Assembly: GCA_002373995.1 (NCBI GenBank)
Contig: DFLB01000049.1
Span: 1-49,804, forward strand
Reading direction: 5' to 3'
DNA length: 49,804 bases
From: Bacteroidales bacterium UBA3630
Lineage (GTDB): Bacteria; Bacteroidota; Bacteroidia; Bacteroidales; P3
The notes beneath the pieces were generated by a model. It was not told the DNA's origin and made no database searches. It was given only the letters and a program-made list of their open reading frames with translations. Below are positions 15,381-23,750 of this stretch, piece by piece. How positions within the stretch are numbered: the first letter of the stretch is position 1; each line of letters opens with the position of its first letter. The translations under genes and the position numbers were made by a program.

Positions 15381-15869
15381 ATGACGAAACAACGCTACCT
15401 CGACACACTCCTACCCCTGCAGCCCACGCTACAGCTTGTGGCCGAACGGCTGCTGGGCTCCGAAACAGAAGCCGAGGATGCTGTGCAGGATCTCTTCCTC
15501 TCCCTCTGGGAAAAGAAGAATGAACTGAAGCGCGTCGTCAACCCCGAAGCCTACGCCATGCAAACACTGAAGCACCAGTGCATCAGCATCCTGCGCAAGC
15601 GAAAACCCTCAGAGAGCATCGATTCCCTGGCCGACATCAGCGACGACGAGGCTCGGCAGGAGGCCACCCTCTTCGAGGAACGCGCAGCACAGCTCGACCG
15701 CATGATGGCCCGACTGCCCGAAGTGCAACGCCAGGCCATCCAGATGCGCTACATCGACCAGCTGAGCCACGAAGAGATACAGCGCAGGCTGCACATGTCG
15801 TCAAGCAACGTATACACAACAGTCTCACGCGCCATGAGCGCCCTAAAAGCCATGAAAGATGGAAGATAA
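15381..15869 (+). CDS. ECF RNA polymerase sigma-70 factor
   Basis: The protein has 162 residues: sigma region 2 (about 10-75, with SETEAEDAVQDLFLSLWE), then region 4 (about 105-158, with LPEVQRQAIQMRYIDQLSHEEI and a helix-turn-helix). It has the usual length for group IV sigmas. The next gene overlaps it by 11 bases and encodes a single-span membrane protein, a standard sigma/anti-sigma pairing. It does not look like a SusC/D-linked FecI sigma, since no FecR or TonB-dependent transporter is near. The regulon may include the next outer-membrane protein and perhaps the T9SS genes upstream (inference). Confidence 0.92.
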   Translation: MTKQRYLDTLLPLQPTLQLVAERLLGSETEAEDAVQDLFLSLWEKKNELKRVVNPEAYAMQTLKHQCISILRKRKPSESIDSLADISDDEARQEATLFEERAAQLDRMMARLPEVQRQAIQMRYIDQLSHEEIQRRLHMSSSNVYTTVSRAMSALKAMKDGR

Positions 15870-16461
15870 AGAATTGCAGGAACTATTTGCCGCCAAGCGC
15901 ACCGTCGAAACCAACCGCCGACGGCAGGAGGATTTGGCCGCACTGATTGACAGCAAGACGCGCCGCACCCGCACGCTGTGGCCCCTGTGGACCGCCTCGG
16001 CGGCCGCCGCCATCGCACTGCTGATAGTGACGTTGCCGTCGCTCTTCAGCAGCCGCGAAGCCACTCCCTCACAAATGGCACAAGCTGAGCTGCCCGCAGT
16101 GTTACCACCCCAGCCCGAAGAGCCTGCTGCCCCAACACCCCTTATAAAACCTATAGCCAATACAGAACCCATAAAACCTATAAAACCCATAAAACCCATA
16201 ACCACTATAGAAACTATAGCCACTATAGACACTATCTCCCCCCTCCCCACTCCCTCAGCCCCAGATCCAGACCCAGACCAGGATCTCTTCGATCCCGTCC
16301 CGCGCATCATGCGGCGCACCAGCACCATGCTGGCCTGCACCGACGGATGTCCCGAACCGGCAGACTACAAAGAGCCCTCCAAGAAGCACACACATATAGA
16401 ATTCTTCAGCAGCCAGCAATTTGCCGAAGCAACAGCATACACCATCACGTTCAACAAATAA
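15859..16461 (+). CDS. Putative anti-sigma membrane protein
   Basis: The protein has 200 residues. A charged cytoplasmic head (1-50) is followed by one membrane span (about 55-68) and a Pro/Thr-rich periplasmic stalk with IKPIKPIKPI and TIETIATIDTI repeats (encoded by 9-bp repeats at about 16141-16240), then a Cys-containing C-terminus. There is no sequence match to a named anti-sigma family; the call rests on the overlap with the sigma gene and on topology. The stalk length could vary in steps of three residues. Confidence 0.6.
   Translation: MEDKELQELFAAKRTVETNRRRQEDLAALIDSKTRRTRTLWPLWTASAAAAIALLIVTLPSLFSSREATPSQMAQAELPAVLPPQPEEPAAPTPLIKPIANTEPIKPIKPIKPITTIETIATIDTISPLPTPSAPDPDPDQDLFDPVPRIMRRTSTMLACTDGCPEPADYKEPSKKHTHIEFFSSQQFAEATAYTITFNK
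16141..16240 (+). repeat. 9-bp in-frame repeats coding IKP/TIE motifs
   Basis: Units close to CCCATAAAA and ACTATAGAA are repeated in frame. A related unit occurs in the intergenic region ahead of elbB (about 24435-24510). Confidence 0.8.
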
Positions 16462-16471
16462 TCACAACGAC

Positions 16472-17749
16472 ATGAAGACACATATTATCGCCCTTGCGCT
16501 TTGCCTGACAGCGTTCGCCGCACAGTCGCAGACCGAATACATCGTCGACCAGCCCCTCGGAGGGCAGATAAAGGCCATCGAGGTCCAAGAGGGATGGAAT
16601 GTCCGCCTGGTGCACGACAAAGTGAACATGGTGAGCATCGTCACACCATGCGAATACTACTTCACCGAAGGCAACGAGCCCGAAATATGCAAACTCACCC
16701 CCGATGGCACGCTGGGGATTCACGAAAACCATTCTATGCCAGTCGGCACAGTGGTGGAGGTGCACTACAGCGAGCCGATAGGCCATCTGTGGCTCATGCC
16801 CAGAGCCACAGTCAGCGCCGACACGCTGCTGATGCTCAGCCAACCGAAGACGGTCTACGATGGCGAAATCATTCTGCGCAGCCGAGCCGTCTTCAGCGCC
16901 GACTACATCGGATGCAATGGCGGCCTAACGCTCAGCCTCGACAGCAATGCCACCGCCCACGTGGGCACCATCAGCGACCCGCAGCACGTAGAACTCAGTA
17001 CCATGAAAGGCAGCACCCTGACGGTGGACAGCCTCGACTGCCCCGATGTGCGCTACGACCGTAACCCCAAGAGCCACGGCAACCTCACCCGCAGCGACAG
17101 CACCCGCCACCTGACGGTGAAGAGCCGCAACCGCTGGTTTGCCGACGGACTACAGTACATGCGCAACACCATAGGCTTGGAGTACAACGTGCCCTTTGCA
17201 AACAGCTACAACAACCCCTACGCCATGCCCGTCGAGCTGGTGCCTGTCGTGGGTCTGCGCACCAACACCATCCCCATGAGTCGCCGCTGGGGGCTCAGCC
17301 TCGCCTTTGAATTCGGCCTCCCCGTACAATTCTTTAGCAACAACAGCACATTGAATGGCCGCACACTTGAGATAGACACCGTGAGCCCCGGCGTGAACCG
17401 CCGCCAGTCGATGATGTACATGTACCTCGGCCTGCCCACACGTCTGCACTACCTGCCGCAAACGAGCTTCGGCAAGGCCTTCTTCGCCGACCTGCACATA
17501 GGCCTGCAGCCACGCGTCAACTTCTTCCAGCGCTACTTCAACGAGCTGCTTACGCCGGCCGGCCGGTGGGAAAGCGAAAGAAACAAGGTAGGCATCTACA
17601 ACGCCTTCCAGCTGAGGGCCGAAGTTGGCTTAGGATTCCAACCCTTCTCGAACACAGAATTTAACTTCTACGTCGACCTGCTACCCACCTATCGACGGGA
17701 TACAGGCATGGGCAATGTGCACACTTTCGGCTTCCAAGTGAAGTTCTGA
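16472..17749 (+). CDS. Outer-membrane protein with adhesin-head-like N-terminus
   Basis: The protein has 425 residues with a signal ending AAQSQ; the ATG at 16472 begins MKTHIIAL. The first half resembles a DUF2807/GIN-type right-handed beta-helix (repeated short hydrophobic strands, VEVQEG...VRLVHDK-like start, PRATVSADTLLML). The second half looks like a beta-barrel ending FGFQVKF. It is ten bases after the anti-sigma gene, so it is probably the third member of the sigma operon and a target of it. The role is not known; envelope sensing or adhesion are guesses. Confidence 0.7.
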   Translation: MKTHIIALALCLTAFAAQSQTEYIVDQPLGGQIKAIEVQEGWNVRLVHDKVNMVSIVTPCEYYFTEGNEPEICKLTPDGTLGIHENHSMPVGTVVEVHYSEPIGHLWLMPRATVSADTLLMLSQPKTVYDGEIILRSRAVFSADYIGCNGGLTLSLDSNATAHVGTISDPQHVELSTMKGSTLTVDSLDCPDVRYDRNPKSHGNLTRSDSTRHLTVKSRNRWFADGLQYMRNTIGLEYNVPFANSYNNPYAMPVELVPVVGLRTNTIPMSRRWGLSLAFEFGLPVQFFSNNSTLNGRTLEIDTVSPGVNRRQSMMYMYLGLPTRLHYLPQTSFGKAFFADLHIGLQPRVNFFQRYFNELLTPAGRWESERNKVGIYNAFQLRAEVGLGFQPFSNTEFNFYVDLLPTYRRDTGMGNVHTFGFQVKF

Positions 17750-17759
17750 CAAAACACAG

Positions 17760-17787
17760 AGAGAGGCAACCTCGTGGTTGCCTCTCT
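17760..17787. terminator. Bidirectional terminator
   Basis: A perfect 12-bp stem AGAGAGGCAACC / GGTTGCCTCTCT with a TCGT loop is followed on the plus strand by eight more T. It lies between two convergent operons. Confidence 0.88.
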
Positions 17788-17796
17788 TTTTTTTGT

Positions 17797-18654
17797 TTAT
17801 CCCTGGAAGTGGGCCTTCAGCGCGTCGAGCTTCTTCTGCTTGCGGCGCTGCCATATCTCGGTGATGAGTTTCTTGGTGCTCAGGGGGAAGTCGCTCTTCA
17901 TCATCCAGTCGTAGTAGGAGGGTTCCTGCTCGAAGACCTGCTCCACCGGCACGCCCTTGTGCTTGCCAAAGTTGAACACCTCGCGGTGCTGGGCGTCGTA
18001 GCCTATGTGACCCACGAGGTCGGCCCATTGGCTGTTGGCCGTGAAGCGGCTGAGGGCAGCAATGTCGTTGACCACGGGTTGGCTAACCTTGCCATTACGG
18101 TCTTTGTAGTCCACGCCCTGGTAGCGGTCCAGTTGCGCCTTGAGCACTTCATAGGTAGCTATGGTGTCGGCAGCGGCGCTGTGGGCATGCTCCAAGTCTT
18201 TCTGGCAGTAGAACTTGTAGGCGGCCACCAGCGTGCGCTGCTCCATCTGGTGGAAGATGTTCTGCACGTCGACCAGGCGGCGGCACGAGAGGTCGAAGTC
18301 GTAGCCGGCACGCAGAAACTCCTCAACCAGCAGCGGCACATCGAACTTGTTGCTGTTGTAGCCCGCCAGGTCGGCGTCGCCTATATACTCCAGCAGGCTT
18401 GGGGCAAGGTCTTTGAACGAGGGTTTGTCTGCCACATCGGCATCGGTGATGCCGTGCACGGCGGTGGTCTGCTCCGGGATATGGACGGTCCGTCCGTTCT
18501 GGTCCACGGGGCGCACACGCTCCACACGAGTATCGGTCGTGCCGTCGGGCATCACCTTGTGCAGGCATATCTCCACGATGTGGTCGTGCCCCACCTGCAC
18601 GCCGGTGGTCTCGAGGTCGAAGAAAATAATAGGTTTAGTAAGGTTGAGTTGCAT
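17797..18654 (-). CDS. DEDDh 3'-5' exonuclease (DnaQ-like)
   Basis: The protein has 285 residues. Exo I is FFDLETTG (D13, E15), Exo II includes HGITDAD and AGYNSNKFDVPLL, and Exo III is HSAAADTIATYEVL. This is the proofreading-type nuclease fold of DNA polymerase III epsilon, but fused to a C-terminal region (GKHKGVPVEQV) often found in Bacteroidetes free-standing exonucleases. It is the last gene of a four-gene operon, 21 bases after kdsA. The spacer carries a short AGAAGTTAA repeat. Confidence 0.88.
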   Translation of the reverse strand: MQLNLTKPIIFFDLETTGVQVGHDHIVEICLHKVMPDGTTDTRVERVRPVDQNGRTVHIPEQTTAVHGITDADVADKPSFKDLAPSLLEYIGDADLAGYNSNKFDVPLLVEEFLRAGYDFDLSCRRLVDVQNIFHQMEQRTLVAAYKFYCQKDLEHAHSAAADTIATYEVLKAQLDRYQGVDYKDRNGKVSQPVVNDIAALSRFTANSQWADLVGHIGYDAQHREVFNFGKHKGVPVEQVFEQEPSYYDWMMKSDFPLSTKKLITEIWQRRKQKKLDALKAHFQG

Positions 18655-18675
18655 CTATATAAGAAGTTAAAGAAG

Positions 18676-19497
18676 TTAAGACAAATGCACAATTGTCTGG
18701 CGTATGGCAACCAGATGTTCGAGCAGCTTTTCGGCCAGGTCGAGACGTAGCATATTGGCGCCATCGCTCTTGGCCCGTGCCGGCTCGGGGTGGGTCTCCA
18801 TAAAGATGCCGTCGGCACCCACTGCAATGGCCGCACGCCCAATGGTCTCTATCATGTCAGGCCGTCCGCCGGTGACACCAGCCGACTGATTGGGCTGTTG
18901 CAGCGAATGGGTGATATCGACCACCACGGGCACGCCGTTTTTTTGCATGGTAGGCACCCCTCGGAAGTCAACCACCAGATCCTGATAGCCAAAGGTGGTA
19001 CCACGCTCGGTAAGCATAAAGTTTTCACAGCCAAAGGCACGCATCTTGCCGCTGACCTGTTCCATCGCCTCAGGCGAGAGAAACTGGCCTTTCTTGACGT
19101 TGACACACCGTCCTGTCTCAGCTGCTGCGCGCAGCAACTCTGTCTGGCGACATAGGAATGCCGGTATCTGCAGCACATCGACATAGTCGGCAGCCATCCG
19201 TGCCTCTTCGTTGGTATGGATGTCGGTCACAACAGGAACGCCATATCGTTCGCCGACCTCACGCAGCAGGCGCAAAGCCTCACGATCGCCGATACCAGTA
19301 AAGGAATTGATGCTCGAGCGATTGGCTTTACGGTAGCTTGCCTTGAAAGCAAAGGGAATGTGCAACCTTGCGCAAGTCGCCACCAGACTTTCGCATACAA
19401 TAAATGGGTTCTCGCTATCCTCTACAACACAGGGACCGGCAATAAGGAAAAAGTTGCCCGAGTTGGTATAGTTTAACTTAGTTAATGCAGGTATCAT
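18676..19497 (-). CDS. kdsA: 3-deoxy-8-phosphooctulonate synthase
   Basis: The protein has 273 residues. It condenses phosphoenolpyruvate and arabinose-5-phosphate to Kdo-8-phosphate, the first step toward the lipopolysaccharide inner core. Motifs: LIAGPCVVEDSE, FKASYRKANRSS, DIHTNEEA, QIPAFLCRQTELL, VNVKKGQFLSP, TERGTTFGYQDLVVDFR and DITHSLQQP. The ATG at 19497 overlaps the upstream TGA (TGATG); a TTG one codon earlier is less likely. Cytoplasmic. Other Kdo genes are not in the window. Confidence 0.96.
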   Translation of the reverse strand: MIPALTKLNYTNSGNFFLIAGPCVVEDSENPFIVCESLVATCARLHIPFAFKASYRKANRSSINSFTGIGDREALRLLREVGERYGVPVVTDIHTNEEARMAADYVDVLQIPAFLCRQTELLRAAAETGRCVNVKKGQFLSPEAMEQVSGKMRAFGCENFMLTERGTTFGYQDLVVDFRGVPTMQKNGVPVVVDITHSLQQPNQSAGVTGGRPDMIETIGRAAIAVGADGIFMETHPEPARAKSDGANMLRLDLAEKLLEHLVAIRQTIVHLS

Positions 19498-19958
19498 CAA
19501 TAACTCATTTCTTCATTGCCAAAGGCATCTGCCTCGCCGTCACCTTCCTCATTGTCACGGTTGAACCTGCGTTCTGCCGAACGTTGCAAGCTGATGATCA
19601 GCGCTCCTATCATGCGTGTCATTTCCATAAGGAACTCGCGCGACTGCTCGAACTGGCCATCGCCGAAAACACCCATATTGTGGGCCACCTCTGTATACAC
19701 AACACACTCGCGGATGGCTGTCTTTGCTATCTTCAAATAATGATCAAATTGCGACTTGCTACGACTCGATCCCTCGGCTATGTTCAGCGCAATATCGTAA
19801 GCCGAATGGCAGAACGAACTCACTAAAGCTCGTTCGGAATCGGTGCGCGGTGCACTGAGCTGCGTCATCACCCAACTGGCATAGTCTGTCGCCTTACCGT
19901 AAATCCGTAAGTCCTCGAAACGGAAGAAACTTACTACTTTCTCTTCTTGCTGTTCCAT
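19497..19958 (-). CDS. Four-helix-bundle protein (23S rRNA-IVP type)
   Basis: The protein has 153 residues. Family motifs are FRFEDLRIYGKATDYA near the N-terminus, AYDIALNIAEGSSRSKSQFDHYLKIAKTAIRE and EFLMEMTRMIGALI. The family was first seen in 23S rRNA intervening sequences but is common as a free gene; its function is unknown. Placing it inside an operon, coupled to kdsA by one overlapping base, is unusual. The acidic C-terminus (EEGDGEADAFGNEE) is variable. Confidence 0.85.
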   Translation of the reverse strand: MEQQEEKVVSFFRFEDLRIYGKATDYASWVMTQLSAPRTDSERALVSSFCHSAYDIALNIAEGSSRSKSQFDHYLKIAKTAIRECVVYTEVAHNMGVFGDGQFEQSREFLMEMTRMIGALIISLQRSAERRFNRDNEEGDGEADAFGNEEMSY

Positions 19959-19989
19959 CTTTGTAATGTGTTTAATGTATGTCTCGTAC

Positions 19990-20973
19990 TTATACTATTT
20001 CGGCAAAATATTTCATAAACTGGGTACGCATTGCGACCGACGCTTTCTCGGCGGGCGCCACAGACAGCTTCCCTCGGAAGTCCTTAATGTTTTCGTAACC
20101 CTTCTTCTCCATCCACGACAGCAAGCCGTTGTTGAGGTCGCGGAGGGTGTCGATGCCATTCTTGTACAGGCAACTGACCACCTGTACACTTGTGGCGCCG
20201 GCCAGGAGCATTTTCACCACATCGTCGGCGGTGTAGACTCCTGTCGATGCACTAATGTCGCAACGCATCTTCTTGCTCATCAGCGCAACCCAGCGCAGGG
20301 TGTTGTGTATTTCCTCCGGTGTTGAGAGCCACGAAGCATTTTTCAAGCATTCCGCTTCGGTGTCAATGTCCACCTGTACATTTTTGTTGAACATCGTCAC
20401 ACCCTGGATACCCATCCAGCTGAGCTGCTGCAGCTGCTTGGCCATGTCAGTGAAGTAGGTACCGATCTTGATGCTGATAGGTATACTGACTGATTTACGG
20501 AGGGTATTGATAATTTGACTGAATGTCCTTTCCACATCGTCAGCCGACATCGAAGTCTCGTAAGGCAGAATGGCCATGTTGAGCTCCAACGCATCGCACT
20601 CGCAGTCCTCAAATCGTTTGGCATACGTCAGCCAATTCTCATAGGAGAAACAGTTGATGCTGCCGATAACAGGAATGGAGAGCCTCCGCTTGGCTTCGCG
20701 TATCATGGAGAAGTGCTTCTCCAGCGAATCGTCAGCCACATGCATGGCTATATACTCATAGCTGTCGCCGTAGTTGTCCGTCGGAGCCACAATGTGTGTA
20801 TTCCGCTTGATGTCATAGATAATCTGCTCTTCAAAGACAGACTTGATTATCACGGCACCCGCGCCGGCGGCTTCCATTTGCACCATCTTGTCCACATCCG
20901 AGGTCAATCCGCAACTGCCAACGATGATGGGACTCTTCAACTCGAGGCCTAAATATTTGGTTTTTGTATCCAT
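19990..20973 (-). CDS. Dihydroorotate-dehydrogenase-like protein
   Basis: The protein has 327 residues: a TIM-barrel flavoprotein fold resembling class 1 PyrD, with LGLELKSPIIVGSCGLTSDVDKM at the start, ELNMA in the middle, ISIKIGTYFTDM, and a phosphate-binding GVYTADDVVKMLLAGATSVQVVS. Many Bacteroidetes carry this as a second, PyrD-like gene whose substrate is not established; the usual catalytic Cys/Ser loop is not clear here. It is the first gene of the four-gene operon with kdsA. A dihydroorotase gene is elsewhere (27428), so a pyrimidine role should not be assumed. Confidence 0.85.
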   Translation of the reverse strand: MDTKTKYLGLELKSPIIVGSCGLTSDVDKMVQMEAAGAGAVIIKSVFEEQIIYDIKRNTHIVAPTDNYGDSYEYIAMHVADDSLEKHFSMIREAKRRLSIPVIGSINCFSYENWLTYAKRFEDCECDALELNMAILPYETSMSADDVERTFSQIINTLRKSVSIPISIKIGTYFTDMAKQLQQLSWMGIQGVTMFNKNVQVDIDTEAECLKNASWLSTPEEIHNTLRWVALMSKKMRCDISASTGVYTADDVVKMLLAGATSVQVVSCLYKNGIDTLRDLNNGLLSWMEKKGYENIKDFRGKLSVAPAEKASVAMRTQFMKYFAEIV

Positions 20974-21007
20974 ACTATGCTGTTTTTTCTCTGGTTAATA
21001 TTCAATG

Positions 21008-21015
21008 CAAAAGTA
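21008..21015 (-). promoter_or_regulatory. -7 box for the kdsA operon
   Basis: TACTTTTG on the minus strand, 34 bases before the start codon. No good TTTG partner is found 19-22 bp upstream, where the sequence is an A/T run. Confidence 0.45.
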
Positions 21016-21174
21016 TGTAAAATATATTTACAGAAAAAAAAAATCTTTGTTTTTTTTTCACAAAGGATGCTATCCATCTGACAATCAATGCTACATTTTT
21101 TATTCCTTTCAGATAAAAACAGCGCCTGTTAATCACTTTTTTCATTTTTCAATACGCAATTCGTAAAAAAGTTG

Positions 21175-21182
21175 TATTTTTG
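21175..21182 (+). promoter_or_regulatory. -7 box for the TPR protein gene
   Basis: TATTTTTG lies 33 bases before the ATG at 21216; no clear TTTG partner upstream. Confidence 0.45.
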
Positions 21183-21215
21183 CAGCCGATTTTACAGACA
21201 TTTACATCTACCGAT

Positions 21216-21890
21216 ATGGAAAAACAAATTGAAGAGAAAAACACCGAAATGGGCAACATCATCAGCCGTTCGGAAGAGTTTATCCAGAAGAACCAGAAAA
21301 CATTGATTATTGTCGTTGTGGCCATCCTCGTGGTCATCCTTGCCATTTTCGGCCTCCGCAAATGGTACTTCCAGCCGCGCGAAGTGCGCGCTGCCGAAGA
21401 AATGTTTGCCGCCGAACAATGGTTCGACCAAGGCGACTTCGACAAAGCCCTCAATGGCGACGACACCTACCGTGGTTTCCTTAGCGTAATCGACAGCTAC
21501 GGCAGCACCAAGGCCGGCCGTCTGGCCAAATACTATGCCGGTGCATCCTATCTGCACCTCGGCAACTTCGACCAAGCCATCCACTGGCTCAAGAAGTACA
21601 ACGGCAAAGATACTTTCACACGCCCGCTGGCCGAAATGATGCTCGCCGACGCCTACATGGAGAAGGGCGAGACTGCCACCGCCGCAAAGCACTACACCGC
21701 TTCTGCCGACATGAATGCCAACTACATCACCGCTCCCACGGCTCTCTTCAAGGCTGGCATGGCCTATCTCAAACTTGAAAACAGCCAGAAGGCCCTCGAG
21801 TGCTTCCAGAAAATCAAGACCGAATATCCCGAGAGCACCGAGTGGACCGAGATTGACCGCTATATCGCTCTCGCCGAGGCTACTAAATAA
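21216..21890 (+). CDS. Membrane-anchored tetratricopeptide-repeat protein
   Basis: The protein has 224 residues from the ATG at 21216 (starts MEKQIEEKN). One membrane span (about 28-50, LIIVVVAILVVILAIFGL) is followed by TPR units (GRLAKYYAGASYLHLGNFDQAIHWLKKY; ALFKAGMAYLKLENSQKALECFQKI). The layout is like YfgM/CcmH-type periplasmic TPR proteins, in which the TPR domain faces the periplasm. It is a single gene with its own terminator. The partner is unknown. Confidence 0.85.
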   Translation: MEKQIEEKNTEMGNIISRSEEFIQKNQKTLIIVVVAILVVILAIFGLRKWYFQPREVRAAEEMFAAEQWFDQGDFDKALNGDDTYRGFLSVIDSYGSTKAGRLAKYYAGASYLHLGNFDQAIHWLKKYNGKDTFTRPLAEMMLADAYMEKGETATAAKHYTASADMNANYITAPTALFKAGMAYLKLENSQKALECFQKIKTEYPESTEWTEIDRYIALAEATK

Positions 21891-21911
21891 CGAAGCGTTA
21901 TTCCCCTTCTA

Positions 21912-21947
21912 ACAGGCCGGCACCACAATGGTGGCGGCCTGTTTTTT
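21912..21947 (+). terminator. Rho-independent terminator
   Basis: Stem ACAGGCCG / CGGCCTGT, with an inner CACCA / TGGTG stem separated by a G-G mismatch, then six T. Confidence 0.85.
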
Positions 21948-21961
21948 GTGTTGCGTGCGTC

Positions 21962-22039
21962 GTAACAATTCCGTAACAAAAACGTAACCGAAACTTAACC
22001 GTTTCGTAACGGTTTTGTAACAATATGTCTCTACTTTTG
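21962..22039 (+). promoter_or_regulatory. PhoB-type 11-bp operator array and -7 box
   Basis: GTAAC (once TTAAC) occurs at 21962, 21973, 21984, 21995, 22006 and 22017, exactly every 11 bp. TACTTTTG at 22032-22039 is the -7 box. No TTTG stands 19 bp upstream of it (the nearest is 14 bp away and lies within the array), so the promoter looks activator-dependent. Direct repeats with an 11-bp period are the binding plan of PhoB/OmpR-family regulators (E. coli Pho box, Bacillus PhoP TTAACA repeats), which fits a phosphate transporter gene. Confidence 0.7.
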
Positions 22040-22066
22040 CAGTCGTAACAAAACAACGACTACACT

Positions 22067-23740
22067 ATGAGTATTCACGACATTATCTTGATTATCATCA
22101 ACTTTGCAGGAGCTCTGGCGGTCTTCCTCTTCGCCATGAAAGAGATGAGCGAGGGTCTTCAGAAGGCCGCCGGCAGCCGAATGCGTGCCATCCTCGGCAA
22201 GATTACCAACAACCCCCTGAGCGGCATTCTCACCGGCACCGCCGTGACAGCTGTCATCCAATCCTCGTCAGCCACAACAGTGATGGTGGTCAGTTTCGTC
22301 AATGCCGGTCTGCTATCGCTCAGCGGTGCCGTGGCCGTCATTATGGGAGCCAACATCGGCACCACAGCCACCGCATGGATCATCTCTCTGCTCGGCCTTG
22401 GTGGAGGCACTGGACAACTATCCCTCTCCATGCTCCTGGCAGCCGTGAGCCTCTTCTTTATTTTCACCAAGCGCGCCTCGCTCAAACCTGTGGGTCAGAC
22501 CGTCATCGGACTTGCACTGCTTCTGGTGGGTATGGATCTGTTGCAGGCCGCCATGCCCGACCTGCAGCAATACCCCGCCCTGCTTGAAGGCATTGCGTCG
22601 CTTAGCGGCTACGGGTGGTGGTCCATCCTGCTGTTCATACTGATTGGCACCGTTCTCACCTGCGTGGTGCAGTCGTCGTCGGCTATGATGGCCATCACGC
22701 TGCTCATGTGCTACAACGGTCTGCTCGGCACCGAGATGGCCATTGCCTTGGTCATGGGCCAGAACATCGGCACCACCATCACGGCCAACATCGCTGCCGC
22801 CGTTGCCAACACTGCCGGCAAGAAGGCCGCCCGCGCCCACCTGGTGTTCAACGTCGTAGGCGTTGTCGTCACACTTGTTCTGTTCCGGCCTATCACAAAT
22901 CTCGTTCTCAGCGTCTTTCCCAATGATGTTCCGATGGCCATCACGCTTTTCCACACCGTCTTCAACGTCGGCAATACCTTGCTCCTCGTCTGGTTCATTC
23001 CTCAAATCATTTGGCTCGTTGACCGTATGGTGCCCGAGCACAAGGAGGCGTCTCGAGGCGACGCTCCCGAGGAGTACCACCTCAGCTATATCAGCCGAGG
23101 CCCTGTCAGCACGGCCGAGCTCAACCTGCAGAGCGCCAAACGCGAGATACAACTCTTCTCAAAACAGGTGCTGCGCATGTATGCCCTCCTTCCTGAGCTG
23201 CGCACAGCCCGCAACGAGAAGGACTTCGACGCCGTGATGCGCCGCATAGAGAAGTACGAGCAGCTGACCGATCGTATGGAGATGGAACTCACACGCTTCC
23301 TGACGCAGGCCGGCGGCGGCGACCTCAGCGCCCACGGCTCGCAACGCGTCAGTTCCATGCTCCGCATCATCGACAACCTCGAGTCCATCGGCGACAGCAT
23401 ACTGCAGATTGCCCTCACCCGCAAGAACAAGCGCAAGGATGCCGTCCACTTCGACGACCACCTGAATGCCAACTTGCAGCAGATGAGTCTGCTTGTGGAA
23501 AACGCGCTGATGGTGATGGATGCCAACCTGGTGGACTACGACCGCGCCGACCTCGACGCCGCCAACGATGCCGAGCAGAAAGTCAACGCCTGCCGCGACA
23601 GGTTGCGCGACGAGCACCTCGAAGCCATCAAGAAAGGCCGCTACAACTATGCCATCGGCACAGCATATAGCAGCCTCTATTCACAGTATGAAAAACTCGC
23701 CGACTATGTCATCAACGTCAGCGAAGCCATCAACCTCTGA
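22067..23740 (+). CDS. Na/Pi cotransporter family protein
   Basis: The protein has 557 residues. Two inverted halves each carry the family signature: QSSSATTVMVV with GANIGTTATAW, and QSSSAMMAITL with GQNIGTTITAN. About eight to nine membrane spans end near residue 320. The C-terminal 220 residues form a PhoU-like helical domain (RRIEKYEQLTDRMEMEL, HGSQRVSSMLRIIDNLESIGD). The family imports phosphate with sodium at the inner membrane. The GTAAC array ahead of it suggests phosphate-controlled expression. It is convergent with elbB, only ten bases apart and with no terminator between. Confidence 0.93.
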   Translation: MSIHDIILIIINFAGALAVFLFAMKEMSEGLQKAAGSRMRAILGKITNNPLSGILTGTAVTAVIQSSSATTVMVVSFVNAGLLSLSGAVAVIMGANIGTTATAWIISLLGLGGGTGQLSLSMLLAAVSLFFIFTKRASLKPVGQTVIGLALLLVGMDLLQAAMPDLQQYPALLEGIASLSGYGWWSILLFILIGTVLTCVVQSSSAMMAITLLMCYNGLLGTEMAIALVMGQNIGTTITANIAAAVANTAGKKAARAHLVFNVVGVVVTLVLFRPITNLVLSVFPNDVPMAITLFHTVFNVGNTLLLVWFIPQIIWLVDRMVPEHKEASRGDAPEEYHLSYISRGPVSTAELNLQSAKREIQLFSKQVLRMYALLPELRTARNEKDFDAVMRRIEKYEQLTDRMEMELTRFLTQAGGGDLSAHGSQRVSSMLRIIDNLESIGDSILQIALTRKNKRKDAVHFDDHLNANLQQMSLLVENALMVMDANLVDYDRADLDAANDAEQKVNACRDRLRDEHLEAIKKGRYNYAIGTAYSSLYSQYEKLADYVINVSEAINL

Positions 23741-23750
23741 GTCTTAAATC

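Noticed and set aside
22014..22039. Standard TTTG/TAnnTTTG promoter for the Na/Pi transporter
   Set aside because: The only TTTG is 14 bp from the -7 box, too close, and lies inside the GTAAC array.
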